Assembly (NCBI GenBank): GCA_012719445.1
Contig: JAAYAH010000078.1
Location: 1-38,817 of the forward strand
From: Actinomycetales bacterium
Lineage (GTDB): Bacteria; Actinomycetota; Actinomycetes; Actinomycetales; Kineosporiaceae
Direction of reading: 5' to 3'
DNA length: 38,817 bases
Shown here: piece after piece, positions 31,810-38,817 of the stretch
Numbering within the stretch: position 1 is the stretch's first letter
Layout: the number at the start of each line of letters is the position of its first letter
Program-made: the position numbers and the translations under genes
Notes under the pieces: model-generated
What the model saw: the letters and a program-made list of their open reading frames with translations, nothing else
Told to the model about the DNA's origin: nothing
Databases searched by the model: none

Positions 31810-32772
31810 GTGTCGGAAGTCCTCGTCCTCGTGCCAGGCGCGGCCGACGCGGTTCGCTCGTCCACGTTCGGGCTGTTGACAGCGGCGCGGCGGCTGGGCG
31901 AGCCGAGCGTCGTCCTCGTCGGCCCCGACGACCCGGAGGCGGTGCGAGCCCTCGGCGAGTACGGCGCGGCGAAGGTCTACGTCGCCGACTCCCCCGAACT
32001 GGCCGAGTACGGCAGTGTCGCCACCGCCGAGGTGCTCGTCGACCTCGCCCGGCGACTCGCCCCGGCCGCCGTCCTGCTGGCCTCCACCCGGCTGAGCAAG
32101 GACGTCGCCGGGATCGTCGCGGTCCGGCTGGGCTCCGGGGTCCTCACCGACGCGGTCGACGTCCGTCCCGGGTCGAGGGGACCGGTGGTGACCCAGTCGG
32201 TGTTCGCCGGCACCCACCTGGTGGACAGCGAGGCCGTCAGGGGCCCGGTGGTGATCACTCTCCGCCCCAACGCCGTCGACCCGGAGCCGGCACCGGTCCC
32301 CCCCGCCGTCGAGCGGGTCGAGGTCACCGTCGGCGAGGCTGCCCGGAGGGTCCGGGTGGTGTCCAGGACCGCCAAGGCGTCGTCGGGCAGGCCCGACCTC
32401 AGCGAGGCCTCGGTCGTCGTCGCCGGTGGTCGCGGGGTCGGCTCGGCGGAGGGCTTCGCCGTGGTGGAGCGGCTGGCCGACCTGCTGGGTGCCGCCGTCG
32501 GCGCGACCCGTCCGGTGACCGACGAGAAGTGGTGCTCGCACGAGTACCAGATCGGACAGACCGGCAGGACCGTCGCGCCCCAGCTCTACCTCGCGACCGG
32601 CATCTCCGGCGCGATCCAGCACCGGGCCGGCATGCAGGGCTCGCGCACCATCGTGGCGATCAACAAGGACCCCAAGGCGCCGATCCTCGCCATCGCCGAC
32701 CTCGGTGTCGTCGGTGACCACCACGTCGTCCTGCCCCGACTCGTCGAGGAGATCGAGAGGCGCACGCAGTGA
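31810..32772 (+). CDS. etfA: Electron transfer flavoprotein alpha subunit
   Basis: 320 aa FAD-binding partner of EtfB. The N-terminal ETF domain spans about 1-190. The C-terminal FAD domain has the family signature [93 protein letters not shown] at 31810 follows a near-perfect AGGAGGTGA ribosome site, 29 bp after etfB. Length is normal for the family. Confidence 0.95.
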   Translation: MSEVLVLVPGAADAVRSSTFGLLTAARRLGEPSVVLVGPDDPEAVRALGEYGAAKVYVADSPELAEYGSVATAEVLVDLARRLAPAAVLLASTRLSKDVAGIVAVRLGSGVLTDAVDVRPGSRGPVVTQSVFAGTHLVDSEAVRGPVVITLRPNAVDPEPAPVPPAVERVEVTVGEAARRVRVVSRTAKASSGRPDLSEASVVVAGGRGVGSAEGFAVVERLADLLGAAVGATRPVTDEKWCSHEYQIGQTGRTVAPQLYLATGISGAIQHRAGMQGSRTIVAINKDPKAPILAIADLGVVGDHHVVLPRLVEEIERRTQ

Positions 32773-32809
32773 CCGGACCGAGCACCCCGTCGAGCTCCCG
32801 GGGTGAGGC

Positions 32810-34960
32810 GTGCTGATCCCCCTCCTCGTCGCCCTCGCCATGACCGCCGTGTCGTTCACCCTCGTCGGGCGCCGGCTGCTCATGCTCTACCGGATCGGGA
32901 GGGCGGCACAGCCGGTCGAACCCGGCCGGGTGGGGGGTGGCCGGCGTCTGGCCGCGGCGCTGCGGGCAGAACTCGTCGAGGTGCTCAGCCAGCGCCGGGT
33001 GGTCCGCTGGACCGGCCCGGGGGTCGCGCACGCCGCGGTCTTCTGGGGGTTCCTCATCCTGCTGCTGACCCTCGTCGAGCGGTACGGCGCGCTGTTCCAG
33101 CGCGACTTCGCCCTGCCGGTCATCGGCAGGTGGGCGGTCGTCGGCTTCCTCGAGGACCTCGCCGTCGTGGCCGTCCTCGCGGCCGTCGCGACCTTCGGGG
33201 TGATCCGCTGGCGGCGCTCGCCGAGCCGGGAGGGCCGGGCGTCCCGGTTCTTCGGCTCGCACAACGAGGCCGCGCGGTTCACCCTCGCCATGATCTGCGT
33301 CGAGATGGTGACCCTGCTGCTCTACCGGGCGGCCCAGGTCGCCACCGGCTACTTCCCCTACCCCGACGGGGCCTTCGTCTCCGAGTGGCTCGGCGGCCTG
33401 CTGGAACCCCTCGGCTCCGACGTCCTCGACGTGCTGGAGCCGGTGGCGATCCTGCTGTCCCTCGGGGTGCTCCTCGCCTTCCTCGTGTTCGTCGTGCACA
33501 GCAAGCACCTGCACATCCTGCTGGCCCCGATCAACGTCGCCCTCGCCCGCCGGCCGCGGGCCCTCGGCGCGCTGCTCCCCGTGCACAGCGGCGGGAAGCC
33601 GGTCGACTTCGACGACCCCGGCGAGGACGACCTCATGGGCCGAGGGAAGATCGAGGACTTCACCTGGAAGGGCCTGCTCGACTTCGCGACCTGCGTCGAG
33701 TGCGGTCGCTGCCAGTCGGAGTGCCCGGCCTGGAACACCGGCAAGCCGCTGAGCCCCAAGCTGCTGGTGATGGCGCTGCGCGACCACGCCCTGGCCAAGG
33801 CCCCCGTCCTGCTGGCCGGCTCCGACGCCGAGCGCGCCGCGCTGCCGGCGGACGTGCTCGCCGAGGCCGAGCGGCCGCTCGTCGCTGCCCCGGCCGACGG
33901 CGGGGTGGTCGACCCCGAGGCGCTGTGGGCCTGCACCACCTGCGGTGCCTGCGTCGAGCAGTGCCCCGTGGACATCGAGCACGTCGACCACGTCGTCGAC
34001 CTCCGCCGCCACCAGATGCTCTTCGAGTCGGAGTTCCCGAGCGAGGCCGGCGTCGCGCTGCGCAACCTCGAGCACGCCGGCGACCCCTGGGGCGGCGGGG
34101 CGTCCCACCGGATGGACTGGGCGGCGGACCTCCCGTTCCCGGTCCGGGTGCTCGGCGAGGACGGCGAGGAGCGGCTCCCCGACGACGTCGAGTACCTGTT
34201 CTGGGTCGGCTGTGCCGGGGCCTTCGACGAGACGGCGCAGCGCACCGCGCGGGCCGTCGCGGAGCTGCTGCACCGGGCCGACGTGTCCTTCATGGTGCTC
34301 GGGGAGGCCGAGACCTGCTGCGGCGACACCGCCCGGCGGATGGGCAACGAGTTCCTCTTCCGGGAGCTGGCACGCGCGAACATCGAGACCATGGACGCGG
34401 CCGGGGTCCGCAAGATCGTCGTCACCTGCGCCCACTGCCTGAACACCCTCGGCAACGAGTACCCGCAGTTCGGCGGCAGCTACGAGGTTGTGCACCACAC
34501 CGAGCTGCTGGCCCGGTTGGTGGCCGACGGCAGGCTCACCCCGACCGAGCGGGTCGACGCCACCGTCGCCTACCACGACGCCTGCTACCTGGGCCGGCAC
34601 AACGGGATCTACGACCCGCCGCGGGAGGTGCTCGCCACCGTCCCGGGGGTGCGCCTGGTCGAGCTGCCCCGCAACAGAGAGCGCTCGTTCTGCTGCGGGG
34701 CCGGCGGGGCCAGGATGTGGATGGACGAGACCACCGGCACCAGGATCAACGTCGACCGGACCGACGAGGCGCTGGCCCTGTCCCCGGACCTGATCACCGC
34801 GGCCTGCCCGTTCTGCATCGTCATGCTCACCGACGGGGTGGGCACGCGCCGCCAGCAGGGTGCGGCCGCCGAGCACGTCGAGGTGACGGACGTCGCCCAG
34901 GTGCTGCTCCGATCCACCGCCAACAGCCAGGCAGCAGGAAGCCAGGAGGTAGAGCCGTGA
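32810..34960 (+). CDS. etfD: EtfD-like membrane iron-sulfur oxidoreductase
   Basis: 716 aa, related to mycobacterial Rv0338c, the presumed ETF:menaquinone oxidoreductase. The N-terminal ~250 residues carry about five membrane segments as in heme-binding NarI/HdrE-type domains. Two 4Fe-4S motifs follow: C295-x2-C298-x2-C301-x3-C305-P and C375-x2-C378-x2-C381-x3-C385-P. Two CCG domains then bear C503-C504-G and C628-C629-G. Electrons would pass from EtfAB through the clusters to the quinone pool. GTG at 32810 lies 37 bp after etfA, with GGTGAGG upstream. Its stop overlaps the acyl-CoA dehydrogenase start (GTGA). Confidence 0.9.
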   Translation: MLIPLLVALAMTAVSFTLVGRRLLMLYRIGRAAQPVEPGRVGGGRRLAAALRAELVEVLSQRRVVRWTGPGVAHAAVFWGFLILLLTLVERYGALFQRDFALPVIGRWAVVGFLEDLAVVAVLAAVATFGVIRWRRSPSREGRASRFFGSHNEAARFTLAMICVEMVTLLLYRAAQVATGYFPYPDGAFVSEWLGGLLEPLGSDVLDVLEPVAILLSLGVLLAFLVFVVHSKHLHILLAPINVALARRPRALGALLPVHSGGKPVDFDDPGEDDLMGRGKIEDFTWKGLLDFATCVECGRCQSECPAWNTGKPLSPKLLVMALRDHALAKAPVLLAGSDAERAALPADVLAEAERPLVAAPADGGVVDPEALWACTTCGACVEQCPVDIEHVDHVVDLRRHQMLFESEFPSEAGVALRNLEHAGDPWGGGASHRMDWAADLPFPVRVLGEDGEERLPDDVEYLFWVGCAGAFDETAQRTARAVAELLHRADVSFMVLGEAETCCGDTARRMGNEFLFRELARANIETMDAAGVRKIVVTCAHCLNTLGNEYPQFGGSYEVVHHTELLARLVADGRLTPTERVDATVAYHDACYLGRHNGIYDPPREVLATVPGVRLVELPRNRERSFCCGAGGARMWMDETTGTRINVDRTDEALALSPDLITAACPFCIVMLTDGVGTRRQQGAAAEHVEVTDVAQVLLRSTANSQAAGSQEVEP

Positions 34961-36669
34961 CCACCACGACCCAGCACCCCAAGGGGCGGGCCGCAGACGT
35001 CGGACTCGACGCCTCGAGCCTGAAGCTGATGCTGGAGGCGCTCCAGGACTACGTCACCGCAGCTCTCTCTCCGGAGCGGCAGCTGGACCTCGACCACGAG
35101 GACGTCTGTCCCGAGGACATCGTGCGCGGCATGTGCAGCGACGACCTCGGCGTGCACCTCGCCTTCCTGCCCGAGGACGTCGGCGGCATGGGCGGCGGGG
35201 CGCTGGACAGCTACCGGATCTGCGAGCGGATGGCGCGGCTCGACCCCGGCGTGGGCACCGCCGTGTTCGCCAGCTTCCTCGGCTGTGACCCGATCATGGT
35301 CGGTGGGACGCCGGAGCAGCAGAAGGAGTGGCTCGGCCGGATGGCCGAGCAGGGCATCGTCTTCGCCTACGGCGCCACCGAGCCCGACGCGGGCAGCAAC
35401 CTCGGCGGCCTGACGACGACCGCGACCCCGGTGGAGACCGACGGCCGGGTGACGGGCTACCGGCTCAACGGCCGGAAGCAGTGGATCAGCAACGGCTCCA
35501 TCGCCGACGCCTACACCATCCTGGCCGCTGCTCCCGCCGGACCCACGTGGTTCGTCGTCGAGCGGGGCACCCCCGGCTTCACCTCGGCCCCGCCGGAGGA
35601 CAAGCACGGGATCCGGCTGTCGAACACGGCCGCGCTCTTCCTCGACGACGTGTTCGTCCCGGTTGACCGCCTCGTCGGCGGGGTCGAGGGCGAGGGGATG
35701 ACCCAGGCCGGCGAGGTGTTCGGCTACACCCGCCTCATGGTCGCCGCGTTCGGGCTCGGCGGCGGCTGGGCCGCCCTCGACCGGGCGATCGAGTTCTCGA
35801 AGAACCGGGTGCAGGGCGGCTCCGTCCTCTCCCGCAAGCAGGGCTACACCCACAAGCTGATCGTCCCGCACGTCGTCGCCCTCGAGGCCGCACGCTCACT
35901 GAGCGAGGAGATCGCCTGTCGGATCGACGCCGGCGAGAGCGTCAGCTCGCTGTACACCGACAGTGCCATCGCGAAGTACCTGGCGACCGAGGCCGGGAAC
36001 GCGGCGGCGGACGCCGCCATCCAGGCCCACGGCGGCTACGGCTACACCCGGCCGTACCTCGTCGAGAAGATCAAGCGTGACCTGCGGGTGACCACGATCT
36101 ACGAGGGCACCTCCGAGGTCATGCAGATGGCGATCGTCGCCGGTCGCTGGCAGCAGCACCTGCGGACCAAGGGCGAGCACTACCTGGCGGTCGCGGCGGA
36201 CCTGGAGGCCCTGCACGGGCGGCACCCGGAGGTCGGGGCCGGCGTCGTCGCGCTGGCCGCGCGCTCGCTGGCCACCCTGATGACCGCGTACCGGCAGGCC
36301 CGCCTCACCCGCAACCAGCACCTCATGTTCCGGCTCGCGGACCTCATCGCCAAGACGGAGACGGCGGCCAGCTTCGCCCGCCGTGCCGCCGCCACGGCCG
36401 ACGGCACGCTGTCGGAGAAGGTGGACACCCGGTTCGACGCCCCGACGCTGGCCGCGATGAGCCGGGTGTACGCCCGGTCCGTCGCCGCGACCTGTGTCGA
36501 AGAGGCCCAGCGCTGGATGGTCGGCGGGGTCGAGCCGGGGGCCGCCTCCCCTGCGCTCGACGACCTGCTGGCCGCACTGCCCGTCGACGCAGCCCTGGCG
36601 GCGCAGGCCGGTCTGCTCCACGACCTGGACGCCGTCGCCGACGCGATCTACGACCGCAGGGAGGGCTGA
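34957..36669 (+). CDS. Acyl-CoA dehydrogenase
   Basis: 570 aa FAD enzyme that introduces the alpha-beta double bond in acyl-CoA and passes electrons to ETF. The order is the standard one: N-terminal helices, middle strand domain (FAYGATEPDAGSNLGGLTTTATP, KQWISNGSIADAYTILA), C-terminal helices with QAHGGYGYTRPYLVEKIKRDLRVTTIYEGTSEVMQMAI. A 150-residue C-terminal extension makes it longer than MCAD/SCAD (about 380 aa), as in the actinobacterial relatives linked to etfD. GTG 34957 follows AGGAGGT within the end of etfD. The frame is open far upstream (to 32803), but that stretch is out of frame with etfD and not real. Chain-length preference is not readable. Confidence 0.94.
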   Translation: MTTTTQHPKGRAADVGLDASSLKLMLEALQDYVTAALSPERQLDLDHEDVCPEDIVRGMCSDDLGVHLAFLPEDVGGMGGGALDSYRICERMARLDPGVGTAVFASFLGCDPIMVGGTPEQQKEWLGRMAEQGIVFAYGATEPDAGSNLGGLTTTATPVETDGRVTGYRLNGRKQWISNGSIADAYTILAAAPAGPTWFVVERGTPGFTSAPPEDKHGIRLSNTAALFLDDVFVPVDRLVGGVEGEGMTQAGEVFGYTRLMVAAFGLGGGWAALDRAIEFSKNRVQGGSVLSRKQGYTHKLIVPHVVALEAARSLSEEIACRIDAGESVSSLYTDSAIAKYLATEAGNAAADAAIQAHGGYGYTRPYLVEKIKRDLRVTTIYEGTSEVMQMAIVAGRWQQHLRTKGEHYLAVAADLEALHGRHPEVGAGVVALAARSLATLMTAYRQARLTRNQHLMFRLADLIAKTETAASFARRAAATADGTLSEKVDTRFDAPTLAAMSRVYARSVAATCVEEAQRWMVGGVEPGAASPALDDLLAALPVDAALAAQAGLLHDLDAVADAIYDRREG

Positions 36670-36679
36670 CCCGGCCGCC

Positions 36680-36817
36680 TCACGGCAGCGCCTGGAGCTC
36701 CTGGAGCTGCCGTGACAGCCGCTCGAACAGGACGGCGATGTCGGTCATCCCCATGACCGCCGTCGTCAGGACCGCACCCGCCGCGGCCACCATGGTCGTA
36801 CCGACCGTGTTCTGCAC
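36680..36817 (-). CDS. Small ORF, 45-residue putative membrane peptide
   Basis: GTG at 36815-36817 after a GAGGGGGGAGCC ribosome-like site encodes a peptide beginning VQNTVGTTMVAAAGAVLTTA, followed by MGMTDIAVLFERLSRQLQELQALP. Residues 5-24 could span the membrane and the C-terminal half is a plausible amphipathic helix. It is antisense-convergent to the acyl-CoA dehydrogenase gene, whose stop is 10 bp from its own. Length alone makes chance possible; the ribosome site and helix pattern argue for a real gene. Confidence 0.45.
   Translation of the reverse strand: MQNTVGTTMVAAAGAVLTTAVMGMTDIAVLFERLSRQLQELQALP
36681..36714. terminator. Hairpin at the end of the etf operon
   Basis: CACGGCAGC (36681-36689) pairs with GCTGCCGTG (36706-36714) around a 16-nt loop that can itself pair in part (GGAGCTCC). 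It starts 11 bp after the acyl-CoA dehydrogenase stop and may terminate the etf operon. It overlaps the 3' end of the small minus-strand ORF. Confidence 0.5.
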
Positions 36818-37001
36818 GGCTCCCCCCTCGTTCGTGCCCGCTGCCCCGCCCCGCCCACGCTAGGCAGCGTGGTCGGGTCCTCCCGGCCGGCACACCGCCG
36901 CGTCCCGGCTTCCGCCCGATGGGGGGAGCCGGTCATCCTCCGGGCACGTCCGCCGGATCCGACGGATCGGGAGGCGCCCCGACGAACCGCCGAGGAAGGC
37001 A

Positions 37002-37051
37002 GGCCCCCTCGGCGTCCGGCCAGGGTCTCTGTCAGGCCCCTCGGCGTCCGG
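37002..37051. repeat. Imperfect ~32-bp direct repeat near the PiT gene end
   Basis: CCCCTCGGCGTCCGG occurs at 37005-37019 and 37037-37051; CTGTCAG follows or flanks both units. It lies just downstream of the phosphate transporter stop codon (37058) in the 240-bp gap before the small ORF, which otherwise shows nothing. Confidence 0.6.
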
Positions 37052-37057
37052 TCCCTG

Positions 37058-38263
37058 TCAGACGGCGACGGGTTCGGGGGCCGGCTGCTGCGTCGCGACG
37101 GCGCCGGTCGGGACCTGGACCTCGGCGGGAGCCAACCGCCCTGTCCACTCCGCGTTGACGTTGCCCGGATGCACCGGGGCCCGCCGGGAGACCAGCCAGA
37201 TCCCCGCGGCCGCCACCACCGCCAGCACGAACACCGCGACAGCACCGACGGCCGACCCGCCGAGCAGGTGCGAGAGCCCCCACGCACCGGCACCGACCAG
37301 CGCGGCACCCGGCACCGTGCCCAGCCAGGCCAGCACCATCCGGCCTGCGACCGACCAGCGCACCGGAGCCGCCGTCCCGGCAGCCCTGGTCCCGACCCCG
37401 CTGCCCAGCACCGACCCCGTGGCCACCTGCGTCGTCGACAGCGGGAACCCGAAGTGCGACGACACGAAGATCACCGTGGCCGCGGTCGTCTCCGCCGCGA
37501 ACCCCTGCGCCGGTCCCACCTCGGTCAGGCCCTTGCCCAGGGTGCGCATCACCCGCCAGCCCCCCATCGCCGTCCCGGCCCCCATGGCCAGCGCGCACGA
37601 GACGATCACCCAGGTCGGCACCCGGGCGTCCGAGGACAGCGACCCGTGCGCCACCAGGGCCAGCGTGATCACGCCCATGGTCTTCTGCGCGTCGTTGGTC
37701 CCGTGCGCCAGGCTCACCAGCGACGCCGACCCGACCTGGAACACCTTCAGCGCCCGGTCCCGTCGCGCCGCGGCGGCCCGCGAGGTCACCCGCAGCACCA
37801 GCGCCGCCACCACCGTCGCCACCCCGATCGCCACGAACGGCGCCGCCAGCGCGGGCAGCACCACCTTCTGCACCAGGCCCGATCCGATCACCGCGTCGGT
37901 GCCGGCTGCGAACACGGTCGCCCCGAGCACCCCACCGATCAGCGCGTGCGACGAACTGGTGGGGATCCCCAGCAACCACGTGAGCAGGTTCCACAGCACC
38001 GCGCCCAGCAGCCCGGCCAGCACCACCGAGGGAGTGATCACCTCCGCGTCGACGATCCCCTTGGCGATCGTCGCCGCCACCGACAGGGACAGGAACGCCC
38101 CCACCACGTTCAGCACCGCCGACAGCACCACCGCCACCCGCGGCCGCAGCGCCCCCGACGCCACCGACGTGGCCATCGCGTTCGCCGTGTCGTGGAACCC
38201 GTTGGTGAAGTCGAACGCCAACGCCGTGACCACGACCAGGACCACAAGCACCGTCTCCGCCAT
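37058..38263 (-). CDS. pit: Inorganic phosphate transporter, PiT family
   Basis: 401 aa low-affinity phosphate (metal-phosphate) symporter. The family's duplicated signature is present twice: FDFTNGFHDTANAMATSV near the N-terminus and LAHGTNDAQKTMGVI mid-chain, plus LGIPTSSSHALIGG and FPLSTTQVATGSVLGSGVG. About ten membrane segments are predicted, with a polar linker (SRAAAARRDRALKVFQ) and a soluble C-terminal tail of about 35 residues. ATG 38261-38263 lacks a strong ribosome site (AGAAGG lies 15 nt upstream). There is no PhoU-like partner gene next to it. A PHO-box-like array lies 72-115 bp upstream. Confidence 0.94.
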   Translation of the reverse strand: MAETVLVVLVVVTALAFDFTNGFHDTANAMATSVASGALRPRVAVVLSAVLNVVGAFLSLSVAATIAKGIVDAEVITPSVVLAGLLGAVLWNLLTWLLGIPTSSSHALIGGVLGATVFAAGTDAVIGSGLVQKVVLPALAAPFVAIGVATVVAALVLRVTSRAAAARRDRALKVFQVGSASLVSLAHGTNDAQKTMGVITLALVAHGSLSSDARVPTWVIVSCALAMGAGTAMGGWRVMRTLGKGLTEVGPAQGFAAETTAATVIFVSSHFGFPLSTTQVATGSVLGSGVGTRAAGTAAPVRWSVAGRMVLAWLGTVPGAALVGAGAWGLSHLLGGSAVGAVAVFVLAVVAAAGIWLVSRRAPVHPGNVNAEWTGRLAPAEVQVPTGAVATQQPAPEPVAV

Positions 38264-38334
38264 GGCGCCATGGAAACGCCTTCTCGCCTGACAGGAAAGA
38301 GGAATCCGCCCTCCCTTCCGACCTTTTCATCAGG

Positions 38335-38378
38335 CGTCACCACCTGTCCGCCGGGCATTCATCCGCTGTTCACCCGGG
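38335..38378. promoter_or_regulatory. PHO-box-like array upstream of pit
   Basis: Four consecutive 11-bp units start at 38335, 38346, 38357 and 38368: CGTCACCACCT, GTCCGCCGGGC, ATTCATCCGCT and GTTCACCCGGG. The actinobacterial PhoP site is built from 11-bp direct repeats with core GTTCACC; units 3 and 4 match best (ATTCATC, GTTCACC) and units 1 and 2 are degenerate. The array reads on the plus strand while pit reads on the minus strand, which is less usual. Confidence 0.5.
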
Positions 38379-38453
38379 CACCGGACCGCATCGCGGGACG
38401 CCGCACGGAATGGGTTCTCGAATCTCACCGGCGCGAATTCCCGGGGACCGGGA

Positions 38454-38485
38454 CGTGGCGTCGGGATGAACGGGAACACGCCACG
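38454..38485. terminator. Hairpin after the oxidoreductase gene
   Basis: CGTGGCGT (38454-38461) pairs with ACGCCACG (38478-38485) around a 16-nt loop, 41 bp beyond the stop codon of the minus-strand oxidoreductase gene. A terminator role is plausible but unproven. Confidence 0.4.
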
Positions 38486-38526
38486 GAACGGTGATCACCC
38501 GTCGCCGGGAGAACGGGGCCGACTCC

Positions 38527-38817
38527 TCAGCGCCTCGGGGCGGCCACCAGGACGGGGATCTGCCGCTCGGTCCGGATCTGGTAGTCCGCGTACGGGGGGT
38601 AGGCCGCCACCGCGCGGTCCCACCAGGCGCGGCGCTCCGCACCGTCCACCTCGCGCACCGAGACCGGTACCGGCTCGGGTCCGTCCTGGAGCAGCACCTC
38701 GTCCGGATGCGCGACGAGGTTGTGGTACCAGTCCGGGTGCTCGGGAGCGCCGCCCTTCGACGCCACGAACGCGTACTCGCCGTCGTGCTCGACCCGCATC
38801 AGAGCGATCTTGCGCAC
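38527..38817 (-). CDS. Deazaflavin (F420)-dependent nitroreductase family protein, C-terminal part
   Basis: The last 96 residues of a DDN-type split-beta-barrel oxidoreductase; the 5' end lies beyond the window edge. [42 protein letters not shown] is the family core, with SKGGAP and WYHNLVAHP the F420-contact motifs, and the C-terminal [33 protein letters not shown] is conserved. The family usually measures about 140-150 aa. It reduces quinones or nitro compounds with F420H2 in actinobacteria. Confidence 0.88.
   Translation of the reverse strand: MRKIALMRVEHDGEYAFVASKGGAPEHPDWYHNLVAHPDEVLLQDGPEPVPVSVREVDGAERRAWWDRAVAAYPPYADYQIRTERQIPVLVAAPRR

Noticed and set aside
32803-34956. N-terminal extension of the acyl-CoA dehydrogenase frame over the etfD gene
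   Set aside because: Out of frame with etfD, which has full iron-sulfur and CCG motifs. The dehydrogenase family begins at the GTG in 34957 with its own ribosome site.
38400-38440. tRNA T-arm-like string (GGTTCTCGAATCTC)
   Set aside because: The loop has extra bases, and there is no acceptor stem, D arm or anticodon arm around it.
1-38817. Mobile elements or recent insertion
   Set aside because: No transposase, integrase, phage gene, terminal inverted repeats or tRNA attachment site was seen, and base composition is even except for short regulatory patches.

Overview
The window is high-GC DNA (well over 70% G+C by eye) with dense coding, many GTG starts and frequent 4-bp ATGA/GTGA stop-start overlaps. 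Together with a deazaflavin (F420-type) oxidoreductase, a membrane EtfD-like iron-sulfur protein next to etfBA, and a GerMN lipoprotein-like gene, this points to an actinomycete chromosome, probably of the Pseudonocardiaceae; the genus is inference. I see no insertion sequence, prophage, CRISPR array, rRNA or tRNA.

Layout, left to right. (1) 53-4153, minus: a CUT2 monosaccharide ABC importer (binding lipoprotein, double ATPase, permease) behind a perfect LacI-type operator. (2) 4365-8225: a LuxR-type two-component pair diverging from an ABC-2 exporter, separated by three GGTGG/CCACC palindromes. (3) 8261-9674, minus: a VOC-fold protein followed by a TipAL-like MerR regulator. (4) 9718-15978, minus: a tightly packed run, HTH regulator > Clp-N protein > short propeller-like ORF > Hen1 > Pnkp > class-I glutamine amidotransferase. 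It is headed by a promoter whose -35 and -10 are each buried in a copy of the same palindrome. (5) 16092-21083: FAD-dependent phytoene-desaturase-like oxidoreductase, RNase Z, YbaK-type Cys-tRNA(Pro) deacylase, GerMN protein, small membrane protein. (6) 21130-25485, minus: a second two-component pair with its NatAB-like ABC exporter. (7) 25576-27850: a zinc polyol-type dehydrogenase and a secreted protein of unknown function. (8) 27861-30597, minus: a three-gene ABC-2 exporter. (9) 30902-36669, plus: etfB-etfA-etfD-acyl-CoA dehydrogenase, an electron-transfer route from acyl-CoA oxidation to the quinone pool. (10) 36680-38817, minus: a small ORF, a PiT phosphate transporter with a PHO-box-like array, and a truncated deazaflavin-dependent oxidoreductase.

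The main point of interest is region 4. Pnkp and Hen1 form the known bacterial RNA repair pair: Pnkp heals and seals broken RNA, and Hen1 2'-O-methylates the 3' end so that the same break cannot be cut again. Here they appear to be distal genes of a transcript that starts with a small HTH regulator and a ClpN-domain protein and ends with an amidotransferase. I know of no described system with this set, so a regulated RNA-damage response operon is a reasonable hypothesis. RNase Z and a Cys-tRNA(Pro) deacylase lie within 5 kb, giving the neighbourhood a tRNA-maintenance flavour. All functional calls come from reading sequence motifs; no database search was run.
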